Source: Vacuolonema iberomarrocanum LEGE 07170 (GTDB taxonomy: Bacteria > Cyanobacteriota > Cyanobacteriia > Elainellales > Elainellaceae). From it: a DNA stretch of 38,152 bases. The notes beneath the pieces are model-generated. The model ran no database searches. It was not told the origin of the DNA and worked only from the letters and a program-made list of their open reading frames with translations. Shown here piece after piece: positions 1-8,347 of the stretch. How positions within the stretch are numbered: the first letter of the stretch is position 1; every line of letters begins with the position of its first letter. The position numbers and the translations under genes were made by a program. Location: contig JADEXA010000065.1 in the NCBI GenBank assembly GCA_015207365.1, forward strand, positions 1-38,152, given 5' to 3'.

Positions 1-242
1 ACAAGGGGACAACACGGTATCAATCGGTGGATGGGGTAACGTTCCGCCTAAACCCTATAAGCCCACTATCTGTTTGCGCATCCTTCTCGCGTTAGAAAAC
101 GAAGACCCGACGCTAAACAAATACGGCCGCGTCGCGGCCACACCATCAACAAATTGTGTAAGTTCTGTCAGTGTCAAGCGGTTCCTTGACGTTTAGCTGA
201 TTGAATCCAGGATGGCATCACGGAAGGGTTTCAGCGTTCAGC
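1..242. other. Left-edge intergenic region
   Basis: I see no gene in these bases, which lie beyond the 3' end of the ABC ATPase gene. A partial hairpin repeat at 112-153 is listed separately. The ABC permease expected as partner of the ATPase is not here; if it lies further left it is outside the window. Confidence 0.5.
112..153 (-). repeat. Copy 1 of the TTTGTTGATGGTG hairpin repeat
   Basis: Read on the minus strand, this begins TTTGTTGATGGTGTGGCC and is 42 bp long, matching the copies at 3581-3623 and 13140-13182. The outer right arm has decayed, but the interior keeps a 7-bp stem, GGCCGCG/CGCGGCC, around one base. It lies about 90 bp beyond the stop of the ABC ATPase gene, so it could end that transcript. 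Confidence 0.6.
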
Positions 243-1001
243 TTATGACCAGTGGGGATCTTCCCAATGCTCGGCTTCTTGCCGTTCCGTTTCCAGCAGA
301 TCTTGGTGAATAGATGGCCAATCTACGTCTTTTGCGGACATGTCCGAAGCGATTTGTCCCTGCTTGAGATAGAGCATGCGACTACAAAACAGCTCTGCCA
401 AATCTAGTTGATGTGTCACCATCAGCACTGTTGTGGGATGGGGCAGTGCAGTGTCATGGAGCAGGTGGATGAGGGCTTCGCCCCGCCCAACATCCAGGGC
501 TGCGGTTGGTTCATCTAGCAGCAAAATGTCGGGTTCCATCATCAAGCAGCGGGCGATCGCCACCCATTGCCGCTGACCTACCGATAGCTCTCCCTCCTGT
601 GCTGACATCCATTCCATCGGAAAGTGTAGCCGTTCCAGCCAGGTCATCATCCGATGCTGAATGGCATCTTTGGAAAATCCCTGTAGTTCGAGGGGGTAAG
701 AGAGCGTTTCCTGTACGGTCAGCCCCAGTAAGCGCGACTCCTGCAAAACCAGTGTCACCTTTTGCCGCAGTTGTCGTACGGGCATCGTGGCGATCGCTTG
801 CCCGCGATAGAGGACAGAACCGGCACTTGCTTCACTCAATCGATTGAGCAACCGCAACAGGTGCGTTTTACCACTACCAGAAGGGCCAACAATTGCGATG
901 CGATCGCCTTCATTCACCATCAGCGAAAGGTCTTGGAGGATAGGTTCTCCGCTGCCCTGCGCCCGTAAGTTCACCTGTTCAAGTTGCAAGACTGGGTTCA
1001 A
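243..1001 (-). CDS. ABC transporter ATP-binding protein (FetA/YbbL-like)
   Basis: This 252-residue protein is a stand-alone ABC nucleotide-binding subunit that would power a membrane permease at the inner face of the plasma membrane. Visible motifs are Walker A GPSGSGKT (about residues 39-46), a Q-loop near VLQES, the signature LSVGQRQ (about 139), Walker B ILLLDEPTAALD (about 159) and the switch histidine in VMVTHQ. The short single-domain layout resembles the FetA/YbbL/STAR1 group, whose partners are FetB-type permeases, but the substrate cannot be read from this subunit. Its ATG overlaps the stop of the upstream membrane-protein gene by 4 bp, so the two are translationally coupled. No permease of the usual kind is in the window. 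The ATPase class is secure; the subgroup is inference. Confidence 0.85.
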   Translation of the reverse strand: MNPVLQLEQVNLRAQGSGEPILQDLSLMVNEGDRIAIVGPSGSGKTHLLRLLNRLSEASAGSVLYRGQAIATMPVRQLRQKVTLVLQESRLLGLTVQETLSYPLELQGFSKDAIQHRMMTWLERLHFPMEWMSAQEGELSVGQRQWVAIARCLMMEPDILLLDEPTAALDVGRGEALIHLLHDTALPHPTTVLMVTHQLDLAELFCSRMLYLKQGQIASDMSAKDVDWPSIHQDLLETERQEAEHWEDPHWS

Positions 1002-1597
1002 AGCGTCATGCCTCCTGCCATTCCGCCATCAAATGTGAAGACGGTCCAAATCGTCCAAGTATCTACCATTAAAAGGAGTAGCGTAAAGCCTAACAGGATG
1101 AAGTACATCCATGGTTGTGCCAGAGGGCGAACATCTTGGGTATCGATGCCCGTTTTGGCCTGAACGCTTTGTACCAAGCGGTTGAATCCAGCGACACGCA
1201 TCGGCAAGAGGCGAGCTTCCCCAGACTGGGTTAGAAAGTAGTAGACCAAGCCCCCTTGCCCAGTGGTGCGAGGTTTGAGGGCTTTGATGTCGGCCCAGGG
1301 CAGGCTCCACCCTTTGCGCCAGAACCGAGGAACCCAGGCTGGATACGTGACCACAATGGCTGTGTCGCTCAGGACGACGCGCTCACTGAGCACGGCATAG
1401 AGGGCGATCGCACCTAGGCTAAGGGCGATCGCTAATCCCCAGCCTGGAACTGGAGCCTGCGTCATTTCGGCTAGAAACGGTAGCGGCACCGTTAGGGCGA
1501 TGTACAACAGCAGTAGCGTGATGCGAACTAGGGGAGAAAGACGAAAAACTTGGGGTAGTTCTGTCGAAGAAGCCGGAGGAGGCATTGCAGAAGACAT
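998..1597 (-). CDS. Membrane protein with PH-like middle region, coupled to ABC ATPase
   Basis: This roughly 199-residue protein starts at the ATG at 1597; a TTG eight codons upstream (1621) is the alternative. It has two hydrophobic helices near the N-terminus (RITLLLLYIALTVPLPFLA, then GWGLAIALSLGAIALYAVLS). A soluble middle part of about 80 residues follows, with a bacterial PH-like pattern (VVLSDTAIVVTYPAW, then WADIKAL), and the protein ends with one C-terminal helix (WMYFILLGFTLLLLMVDTW). I do not recognise a named family beyond cyanobacterial membrane proteins of this shape. The 4-bp overlap with the ABC ATPase suggests joint expression and perhaps a joint role. It is too short and has too few helices to be a typical ABC permease. 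Confidence 0.7.
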   Translation of the reverse strand: MSSAMPPPASSTELPQVFRLSPLVRITLLLLYIALTVPLPFLAEMTQAPVPGWGLAIALSLGAIALYAVLSERVVLSDTAIVVTYPAWVPRFWRKGWSLPWADIKALKPRTTGQGGLVYYFLTQSGEARLLPMRVAGFNRLVQSVQAKTGIDTQDVRPLAQPWMYFILLGFTLLLLMVDTWTIWTVFTFDGGMAGGMTL

Positions 1598-1812
1598 AAA
1601 TGGTTCCAAGCGGACGGTCAAAAAAGATGTTCCTAAAAAGAGTCTGGCTGTACTCCAAGCGCAAGTTAAGAAACTTCACAAAGAAGGCCAATCAAATTGT
1701 ATCGCTAAGGCGATCGCTCGAAATAGTTGTGACTCAGACGTGATGAACAAAATGGTTCGTTATGCTCCGCTAACGGCACCCTACGATAGGTCTATGTGGT
1801 GTCAGAAATTTC

Positions 1813-2250
1813 CTAAGGCAAGTATTTCTGCACCACCTGCCAGCCCGTTGCCAGCACGCCTAAAAAGCCTACGAAAAGAACTGCATTCGTTCCCAAGTGG
1901 AGCGATCGTGCCCAGGGTCGGGCTGGGCTAATGCGGCTGGCGCTCCAGGCCGAAAACAATGTCAGTGCCGATACGGTAAGCCCAATGGGCAAATGAGCCG
2001 AATGCCCCAACGTCCCGTAATGTCCCAACGTGCCGACAAGGCCAATCCCTAGGAGCAACACTACCAAGCTGACCAAACTAACGCCCAGCCCAATATGTAA
2101 AGGACGCAGCCAGTTGGGATAGGGTTTGTCGACACGCCGTTGCCCTCGAATGCTCAGACCTGAAATAGCCAACAGTAGGTAGGTGAATAAAGACAACCCC
2201 ATCGACCAAGCCGCAATGCGCCAGAGCCACAAAAAAGATGGGAGATTCAT
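1813..2250 (-). CDS. DUF4079-like four-helix membrane protein
   Basis: The protein has about 145 residues from the ATG at 2250; a GTG two codons upstream (2256) is also open. It contains four hydrophobic helices, with motifs such as LRPLHIGLGV, HLPIGLTVSALTLFSAWSA and LHLGTNAVLF. The histidine-containing helix pattern fits DUF4079, a family found in cyanobacteria and plastids whose function is not established. The gene stands alone on the minus strand, with 191 bp to the next start downstream. The family assignment is from memory of its pattern and is moderately sure; function is unknown. Confidence 0.65.
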   Translation of the reverse strand: MNLPSFLWLWRIAAWSMGLSLFTYLLLAISGLSIRGQRRVDKPYPNWLRPLHIGLGVSLVSLVVLLLGIGLVGTLGHYGTLGHSAHLPIGLTVSALTLFSAWSASRISPARPWARSLHLGTNAVLFVGFLGVLATGWQVVQKYLP

Positions 2251-2687
2251 AACCACCCTCCGAACGACACATCCTCATTATGCCGAGCAATGGGCTAGAT
2301 CGAAACATGTCGTGTTCCTTCACAACAAACGGGCAACCCTCAACCGATGAGAAGATTGCCCGTTCAATGTTTGAGTTTGCTCTGAACGCTTTCCGTGGAG
2401 GCGATAGAACAGAGACTGAAAAGAATTGCTAGCTGTTTTGAAGATACAACGCTCTTAAGAAAAGAACGCATTAACGCTCAAGACTCATTAGGTTTAATCT
2501 TCTCGGGTCAGAAGCAACGTAAGGGATTAGTGAAAGCGAAAGCGAGAAATTTAGAGACGTTTTAAGAGCATCTCTTATTGAGAATCAACAGCCGGGTAAA
2601 ACAGGAAAAGTTATCTAATTTGCGGTTTTTCAAAAAAGTATCCAAACAAACTTAATCTTTATTGAGCAGATCTATTCACTCAGGGAT
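2251..2687. other. Intergenic region upstream of the DUF4079 gene
   Basis: No open frame here looks like a gene. The only structure I see is the hairpin at 2328-2364. The rest is AT-rich with no tRNA-like or riboswitch-like fold that I can recognise. Confidence 0.45.
2328..2364 (-). terminator. Possible terminator hairpin
   Basis: The 9-bp arms AACGGGCAA/TTGCCCGTT flank a 19-base loop. Read on the minus strand, the right arm is followed by TTGTTG rather than a clean T run. It is a weak terminator candidate for a minus-strand transcript from the DUF1830 side, or a leader structure of the DUF4079 gene. Confidence 0.35.
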
Positions 2688-3035
2688 CTAATCAGCAGTA
2701 GATGTTGCAGGGACGGGCTTACGAGCTAGAGCAGGCTCATCCGGAACAACTTCATCGCTATTCAAAGAGGCATCTAGTTCTGCTTCGATTCGGAGGCGAT
2801 CGCAGGGGATTGTATCAGAGAGAATTGCACTGGCCATCATTCCACAATGAATTTCCAGCAGAGCTTCAGGAACGGCCTCAAAAAGTAGCCGTTGACCTGG
2901 AAAAACAACTCGCTCGAAGTACCAATTCGGAATGTTGGTTACGCGCGCAACCTGAATTTTGCTAGTCGCATTGACATAGCAGCAAAGGATTGCATCACTA
3001 TTTCCCTGCGGTAGGGGATCAATGATTTGAGCCAT
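2688..3035 (-). CDS. DUF1830 family protein
   Basis: This 115-residue cyanobacterial protein has an N-terminal half with the family hallmark pattern: DPLP near the start, ILCCYVNATSKIQVARVTNI, then PNWYFERVVFPGQR and LLFEA. DUF1830 proteins are small soluble proteins conserved in cyanobacteria with no established function. The C-terminal 35 residues are acidic and proline-rich and are probably disordered. The ATG at 3035 gives the usual family N-terminus (MAQIIDPLP). The gene is monocistronic, with long AT-rich gaps on both sides. Confidence 0.85.
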   Translation of the reverse strand: MAQIIDPLPQGNSDAILCCYVNATSKIQVARVTNIPNWYFERVVFPGQRLLFEAVPEALLEIHCGMMASAILSDTIPCDRLRIEAELDASLNSDEVVPDEPALARKPVPATSTAD

Positions 3036-3222
3036 AACTCTAGAGGAGTGTATCCATAATGAACGTCAATCTAACGCTAACACCCACCCTACCCAGACTC
3101 TGTAAAGTCGACTACCATCAACTGGCTATTTCGTAAAGCTCGGGATCACAGTTGCTCAGGCAATCCTGAGGAGTCAGCTTTACAGTTCTTGGCAAATAGG
3201 GGTATTCGCTTAGTGAAAAGCT

Positions 3223-3238
3223 ATCGATATATATCGAT
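3223..3238. promoter_or_regulatory. Perfect palindrome ATCGATATATATCGAT
   Basis: A 16-bp perfect dyad lies about 190 bp upstream of the DUF1830 start codon. Its size and symmetry fit a dimeric regulator site, but no known consensus matches and no flanking promoter is clear. It could be chance in AT-rich DNA. Confidence 0.25.
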
Positions 3239-3580
3239 CCTTTATACAAGTGTAACAATTCAAAAAAAGATAGGCGCTCATAAATAGATAAAAAGTGGCG
3301 TGCAGAGCTGATTTCTGCAAATATTTATATGGTCTTAAAAAGGAAATAGAATAAAGTTATATGAATTTTTGTTTCAAAGTAGGTGGTTTTACCAACCTTC
3401 CTGTCGATGTTCATATGTTCATGTTTTTAAGAATACTTAGCTGAATCAGTCTGAATGGAGGTATCGCTTTGCGATGCGTTTATAGGTTCTGGGTGTATTG
3501 CTGCGTATTGCTAGAGACGTTTTTTTAATGAATAACATGGCATGGCATGGCAAGAACCTTAGAACTCAGGCCGTACGTAT

Positions 3581-3623
3581 TTTGTTGATGGTGTGGCCAT
3601 ATCGCGACCCCACCATCAACAAA
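3581..3623 (+). repeat. Copy 2 of the TTTGTTGATGGTG hairpin repeat
   Basis: This is the best-preserved copy. The 13-bp perfect arms TTTGTTGATGGTG/CACCATCAACAAA enclose a 17-base spacer. It sits about 70 bp beyond the folC stop codon and could act as the transcript end of the xseA-xseB-pyrR-folC run. Confidence 0.7.
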
Positions 3624-3690
3624 TTCAATTAGAATGCCGCTGTTTGTCCTGTGCTTAGGAAAACAATAAACGATAGGTAGTTTTTTATTG

Positions 3691-5133
3691 TCAATATTGA
3701 GACTTTAACGGTAGGTAGGACTGCGGAGTTGTCGGTGTCGCATGTCGGAGGAAATGCCCAATGAGATACAGCGAACCGCACAAAACAAGTGTGCCTGTTG
3801 CATTTTCGCGATCGGCTGCTGTAATTGCTTGCCGTTCGTCTGGGTAGTCAGCGACAGAGGCAAGCTGGGGGCAAAGGTCGTGGGCAAGGTTCGTTAGAGT
3901 CTCTATGTTCGCCGTAAGGTGGCCAGGGACAGGCACCAAATAAAGCCGATCGCCTTTCCGCAATAAAGCCCGCAGTAAATCAGCATGATCTTTGTTACCC
4001 ATCATGCCGATGACCCAGGAAATGGGCGAGGGCGTACGATTGCTCTCATCTACATATTGCCGGAGCATCTCTGCCCCAGCTGGATTGTGGGCACCATCAA
4101 TTAACAACGGTCGATCTTGCCAGGTGAGCCACTGCATTCGCCCTGGCCAGCGTGTTTTGGCAATACCCTCAACAATGATTTGATTGCTTAGAGGCCAACC
4201 CTGGGCTTGCAGAATGCGGAGGGTGGCGATCGCTACTGCCGAGTTAATTCGTTGGTGCGCTCCACCTAGAGGCAAGTGATATTTCAGCGGTTCCGACTGT
4301 TCCGACTGTGCGGGGGACGAGGCCATCGGTTTGGTATGGGACGGCGTTGCTGTTACAGGAGGGATATCCCAAAACTCGGCCCAACCCTCCCCCGCCGCTA
4401 GGGCTGGCTGTACCCAAGTAACGGGACAATTTAGCCTTGCCAGTTGATGTTGCAGCACAGCTTGCGCTGCTTCGGGTTGAGGCGCAATGACGGCTGGGCA
4501 TCCTGGCTTCAAGATACCGGCCTTCTCGCGGGTAATGTCTGCCAGTGTGGGGCCTAGCCGTTGCCAGTGTTCCATGCTAAGGGAAGTAATCACGCTAACG
4601 AGGGGGCGATCGCACACATTGGTGGCATCCAAACGTCCTCCCAAGCCGACTTCCATAATGGCTACATCAACCTGCTGTTGGGCGAAGTAGAGCCAGGCTG
4701 CAGCCGTGACGACCTCAAATTGTGTGGGAGAGGGAAAATTGCGATCGATGGCGGCTATGACTGTTTGCAACGCGTGATAAAACGCTTCAGGGGTAATCGC
4801 TGTTTCATTAATGCTGATACGCTCCGTCCAATCTACCAAATGGGGAGAAATGTAGCGGCCAACCCGATAACCTGCATGGGTCAATACGGCTGAAAGATAG
4901 GCACAGACAGAGCCTTTACCATTACTGCCAGCTACATGAATGACCGGAAGCTGAGTATGCGGATTGCCAAGCGCCTGCAATAGCCGCTGAATTCGCTCCA
5001 AGCCCAATTCCACCCCGAAATGGGCAAAGCGATCGAGCAGGGCATCTACTGGGGAGTCGATGGGTGTTTCTGGTAACGATTGCAGGTCAGGCAACGCAAA
5101 ATTGGCACCTGAGATTTCAGAAGATTGGCTCAT
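3691..5133 (-). CDS. folC: Bifunctional folylpolyglutamate/dihydrofolate synthase
   Basis: FolC adds glutamate to dihydropteroate to make dihydrofolate and extends the glutamate tail of tetrahydrofolates, using ATP in the cytosol. The P-loop HVAGSNGKGSV is followed by the family loops YISPHLVDWTERI, EVGLGGRLDATN and EKAGILKPG. The Mur-ligase-type C-terminal domain carries DGAHNPAGAE. I chose the ATG at 5133 (MSQSSEISG, 480 residues). The frame is open further up to an ATG at 5163 and a TTG at 5253, but that extension looks non-homologous. The gene follows pyrR by about 140 bp on this start and shares its strand. A serine/proline-rich insertion (near SHTKPMASSP) separates two parts of the central region. 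Confidence 0.95.
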   Translation of the reverse strand: MSQSSEISGANFALPDLQSLPETPIDSPVDALLDRFAHFGVELGLERIQRLLQALGNPHTQLPVIHVAGSNGKGSVCAYLSAVLTHAGYRVGRYISPHLVDWTERISINETAITPEAFYHALQTVIAAIDRNFPSPTQFEVVTAAAWLYFAQQQVDVAIMEVGLGGRLDATNVCDRPLVSVITSLSMEHWQRLGPTLADITREKAGILKPGCPAVIAPQPEAAQAVLQHQLARLNCPVTWVQPALAAGEGWAEFWDIPPVTATPSHTKPMASSPAQSEQSEPLKYHLPLGGAHQRINSAVAIATLRILQAQGWPLSNQIIVEGIAKTRWPGRMQWLTWQDRPLLIDGAHNPAGAEMLRQYVDESNRTPSPISWVIGMMGNKDHADLLRALLRKGDRLYLVPVPGHLTANIETLTNLAHDLCPQLASVADYPDERQAITAADRENATGTLVLCGSLYLIGHFLRHATPTTPQSYLPLKSQY

Positions 5134-5274
5134 GTGAGAGGGACTTGTTTGTTCAGTTCTCATGCGACAGATTAATGATCGAGAAAGCTCAAATGGCGCT
5201 GGACTGCGGATCGATCGAAAATCCCTGAAAGAATTTGTACGGTCAAACTCCAACAGAAATTTTGGATAGATGGG

Positions 5275-5838
5275 TCAACTGCGGGTCAACAGTTCAACTG
5301 CATCGCGCCCATCGATATCCTGCAAGTAGACTTTGACATTTTCTTCTCGGGCTGTTGGTAGACGCTTGCCGACAAAATCAGGATGAATCGGCACGTTGCG
5401 ATGCCCCCGATCAATAAGCACGGCCAGCCAGATGGCTTCTGGGCGTCCATACTCATTAACAGCATTGAGGGCTGCACGAACGGTGCGCCCCTGATAGATG
5501 ACATCGTCGACCAAGACAATGATGCGCCCAGAGGGATCGAAGGGGATCTCTGTTTTCTCGGGAGTGCGCAGGTTAATCTGATCCAGATCGTCTCGATAAA
5601 ACGTGATGTCGAGATGACCAACAGGGAGATGGATGGATTCGAGCGCTTCGATTTGTCGTGCCAGCCGATCGGCTAGGGGAACACCACGGGTAAAAATACC
5701 CATCAGTGCTAAGTCTGAAAGGCGATCGCCCGCTCGTTCTACAATCTCTGATGCCAATCTTGTCACGGTTCGACGGACTTCATCGGCGGAAAAAATTTCG
5801 ACGACATCAGCAGGCACAGCGCGACTCCCAGAAACCAA
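5275..5838 (-). CDS. pyrR: Bifunctional PyrR: pyr regulator / uracil phosphoribosyltransferase
   Basis: PyrR-type proteins convert uracil and PRPP to UMP and, in some bacteria, bind pyr mRNA to control attenuation. The PRPP-binding loop is clear as IIVLVDDVIYQGRT, followed by RAALNAV. Other family blocks are GIFTRGVPLADRLA, DITFYRDDL and AVLIDRGHRNVPI. Length is about 180 residues, typical of the family. There is no ATG. The frame opens with TTG at 5838, while the GTG at 5817 (VPADVVEIFSADE) gives an N-terminus closer to what I know of the family. The gene sits between xseB and folC on one strand. I see no pyr attenuator structure nearby, so the enzymatic role may dominate. Confidence 0.93.
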   Translation of the reverse strand: MVSGSRAVPADVVEIFSADEVRRTVTRLASEIVERAGDRLSDLALMGIFTRGVPLADRLARQIEALESIHLPVGHLDITFYRDDLDQINLRTPEKTEIPFDPSGRIIVLVDDVIYQGRTVRAALNAVNEYGRPEAIWLAVLIDRGHRNVPIHPDFVGKRLPTAREENVKVYLQDIDGRDAVELLTRS

Positions 5839-6037
5839 CGAGAGGGGACGAGGAATAGTTGACTTGACGGCAAACGATAGGAGTGGAGGTAATGCGATCG
5901 CCGCCCCCCACCGCTTCCATTGTCATGCAAGTTACTAGCTTTCGGGGCAGGCATTTTTACCATGCTAGAGCCATTATCCTAACGCACCCCCTGCGGTGTG
6001 CATCGATTTGAGTGGTGCTAAATTCCACCGTACCGAG

Positions 6038-6310
6038 TCAAAAATTTTCGTCGTCTTCATCACTCAATGTTTCAATCAGCACATCCATCTGCTGTTGTTG
6101 CTGATTCAAAAATGTCTCGCACTGGTTGAGCTGTTGCATAGCTTGGGTGAACTGATTGAATACCTCTGCCAGAGGTAAATCTCCGGCTTCGATGCGTTCA
6201 ATGATTTGTTCAACCTGAGCCACAGAGTCTTCGTAAACCCAGCTTGTGGAGACACTGCTGTCAGAAGGCGTGCTTGCTTCAACGTTTGATTTAGATTTGG
6301 ATATAGGCAT
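6038..6310 (-). CDS. xseB: Exodeoxyribonuclease VII small subunit
   Basis: XseB is the small, multicopy helical subunit of exonuclease VII, which degrades single-stranded DNA from either end in repair. The 90-residue length and the pattern VEQIIERIEAGDLPLAEVF followed by a glutamine-rich helical region fit the family. The first 25 residues are serine-rich and lie outside the conserved core. The gene starts 27 bp after the xseA stop on the same strand, the classic xseA-xseB order. The ATG at 6310 is the only sensible start. Confidence 0.92.
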   Translation of the reverse strand: MPISKSKSNVEASTPSDSSVSTSWVYEDSVAQVEQIIERIEAGDLPLAEVFNQFTQAMQQLNQCETFLNQQQQQMDVLIETLSDEDDENF

Positions 6311-6337
6311 AATAAGAAACCGTTCAAAAACACCAAG

Positions 6338-7585
6338 CTAATCCGAGGTGGGGGTTTTGGGGTCAATGACTTGCACCTGCACCTCCCCATCTGCCAGTTG
6401 CAGTCGCAGGCGATCGCCAGGTTGCACCTCGGTGGGCGATCGCACGATGCCCCCTTGCTCTTGCCGCACCACCGCATAGCCCCGCTGGAGTACCGCCGCT
6501 GGGTCAAGGCTTTGCAGGGTCTGCCGGAGCGCTTGACACCGTTGCTGTTCGCGCTGCATCCGCATCGATGCTGTTTGGAGCAATCGCTGCCGCCGCCAGC
6601 CGAGTAGCTGGTGGTGGTGCTCCAGTTGCTGCTCTAGGCGCAAGCGTTGGAGGCGATCGCGCAACCCATCTAACTGTTGGCAATGCTGTTGGAAGCAGGC
6701 ATCAAATGTCTGCCGAATTCGGGTGACACGGCGGGTGTGGTCGGCGACCAGATCCACAAGCTGGGGAACAACTTGCTCCGCCGCTGCGGTTGGGGTGTGG
6801 GCTGCAACATCTGCCGCCAAATCGGCTAGCGACTCGTCTCTTTGATGCCCAATGCCAGTTACTAGAGGCAAGGGGCAATCGGCTATGGCTCGCACAACCC
6901 GCTCATCGTTGAAGCACTCCAAATCCTCGGTTGCGCCCCCGCCTCGCGCCAGAATGATCACCTCGGCTCGTCCATCCCGCTCCACGCGCCGGATAGCTCG
7001 GGCAATGGAGTTGGGAGCCTGATCCCCCTGAACGATCGCGGGTGAAAGCAATACGGCTAAGCCCGGATAGCGTTGCCGCAGGGTGCGCTGAATATCCCCC
7101 CAAGCGGCAGCCTGTGCTGATGTGACAACGGCAAGGGTCTGGGGATGGGGCGGCAGCGATCGCTTCAACTCTAGGGCAAACAACCCCTCTGCCTGGAGGC
7201 GATCGCGCAACTGCCGATAGCGTAGGGCTCGCAGCCCTTCCCCTGCGGGCAACACCTGCCAAGCCGTGAGTTGATAGGTGCCTCGTGCTGGGTAGAGCCG
7301 CACGCGTCCCAATACCATCAGCTGTGCACCAGCCTGGGGCCGTTCTATAAGCTGGTCGAGCTGACTCTTCCACACCACACATTGAATCGCAGCGGATTCA
7401 TCGGGATCCTGTAGGGTGAAAAAGGTGCCACTGCGGTGAGCATTGCAGCTTGATACTTCTCCTGTAACCCATACTTGTTGCAGTTGCGGATCCTGCTCTA
7501 GTACAGCTTGGAGGTAAGTGGTTAGCCCCGCTACGCTCAGGACCAAATCCGGGGTCGTTTCTGTATCGAAATTAAACAATTGCAT
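6338..7585 (-). CDS. xseA: Exodeoxyribonuclease VII large subunit
   Basis: This is the catalytic subunit of exonuclease VII. The N-terminal OB-fold region (about residues 10-105) includes VWVTGEVSSCNAHRSGTFF and the catalytic core follows. Core motifs are AVVTSAQAAAWGDI, IILARGGGATEDL, FNDERVVRAI and GIGHQRDESLADLAAD with AAHTPTAAAE. A long glutamine/arginine-rich coiled-coil stretch (about 265-355) and a C-terminal segment (LQRGYAVV) complete the family layout. At 415 residues it is close to the usual length. It is the first gene of the minus-strand run toward xseB, pyrR and folC, and is divergent from recA, which suits a shared DNA-repair promoter region. Confidence 0.96.
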   Translation of the reverse strand: MQLFNFDTETTPDLVLSVAGLTTYLQAVLEQDPQLQQVWVTGEVSSCNAHRSGTFFTLQDPDESAAIQCVVWKSQLDQLIERPQAGAQLMVLGRVRLYPARGTYQLTAWQVLPAGEGLRALRYRQLRDRLQAEGLFALELKRSLPPHPQTLAVVTSAQAAAWGDIQRTLRQRYPGLAVLLSPAIVQGDQAPNSIARAIRRVERDGRAEVIILARGGGATEDLECFNDERVVRAIADCPLPLVTGIGHQRDESLADLAADVAAHTPTAAAEQVVPQLVDLVADHTRRVTRIRQTFDACFQQHCQQLDGLRDRLQRLRLEQQLEHHHQLLGWRRQRLLQTASMRMQREQQRCQALRQTLQSLDPAAVLQRGYAVVRQEQGGIVRSPTEVQPGDRLRLQLADGEVQVQVIDPKTPTSD

Positions 7586-7748
7586 TCAATAGCTCAGTTT
7601 TAATAATCACAGTTCATTTGTATTGTCGATCGGTGTCTGTACTAATATATAGAATCCCGTTGCGAGGATCTGTCAAAAGTCATTGGCTGTTCTAGCGGAG
7701 AGGGATCGACCTCAACTGCGTTTTTGGCGGTGTCGATGGAGTGTTGGT

Positions 7749-7774
7749 GATCGACCCGCAGAGATCGACCCGCA
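7749..7774. repeat. Tandem GATCGACCCGCA repeat
   Basis: Two identical 12-mers start at 7749 and 7763, 14 bp apart. A related GATCGACC lies upstream in the line that begins at 7681. They lie in the xseA/recA divergent region about 165 bp upstream of xseA. They could be operator half-sites; no regulator is identified. Confidence 0.45.
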
Positions 7775-7853
7775 ACTTTTCTAAGGGATTAGAAGATATC
7801 GGCAGAATCGCATGATTTTGGCCTTAATTCTAACCTTAAACACCTCAATTTTT

Positions 7854-7867
7854 AGTACACTTGTATT
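7854..7867 (+). promoter_or_regulatory. Candidate LexA box upstream of recA
   Basis: AGTACACTTGTATT matches the cyanobacterial LexA consensus RGTACNNNDGTWCB except for T in place of C at the thirteenth position. A -35-like TTGTAT overlaps its right half. A -10-like TGTAAT lies 15 bp further on, with TAATCT at 17 bp as the alternative. The position between xseA and recA suits SOS control, but it is 480 bp from the recA start. Confidence 0.4.
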
Positions 7868-8347
7868 TTATGGCCATCTTCTGTAATCTAGTGCATGGAA
7901 ATTTACGGCGAGTGAATGGCGAGTTTATAAACTCCACTCTCGCGATGTCGCCTAAAGTCTGAGTGCAGGTTGTGGGGCTGGCAAACGGTTTGCCCTTACC
8001 CTTGTCACCGTCAAAATTTATCGGACAAACGTTGTTTGATTTTTTAGAATTGCTCAGGGTCTCGGCTATTCCTTGTTGGGAAATTTAGCAAAGATTTCCT
8101 TGTAATCTGCGGGGATTTCTTTAGAGTGATAGGAAGCTCTCACATTGTTTTCTATCCCGCTTGTCTGTCTCGATAGTTACGGTTGTGACTGAGCTGTTGG
8201 CGATCGCCCCACCCTCTTTCCAATCCAAGTATTTCTGCCTATTCAGGCACCTCGGCTGGAGGGCTCGCGTATTTTGGCTGTTATCTCCGTTCAATAATTT
8301 GTTTGTAACATCTACTCATCTCGCATCTGTCCTGGTTTGAGGCACTC

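Larger units (their letters stand above)
3036..3690. other. Long AT-rich intergenic region between DUF1830 and folC
   Basis: This 655-bp stretch lies between the DUF1830 start and the folC stop. It contains a perfect 16-bp palindrome at 3223-3238 and hairpin repeat copy 2 at 3581-3623. I find no convincing coding frame, tRNA or known riboswitch. Base composition is clearly more AT-rich than the flanking genes, so an unrecognised small RNA is possible but not demonstrated. Confidence 0.45.
7586..8347. other. Divergent xseA/recA intergenic region
   Basis: This 762-bp region separates two DNA-repair genes read in opposite directions. It contains a near-match to the cyanobacterial LexA box at 7854-7867 and a cluster of GATCGACC repeats at 7704-7774. 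No convincing small gene or RNA fold is visible. If the promoter sits at the LexA-like site, the recA leader would be more than 400 nt long. Confidence 0.5.

Noticed and set aside
1500..1931. Plus-strand frame covering the gap between two minus-strand genes
   Set aside because: It overlaps both neighbouring genes antisense and has no motif.
6903..7382. 159-codon frame inside xseA on the same strand
   Set aside because: It is a shadow of the GC-rich xseA coding sequence in another frame.
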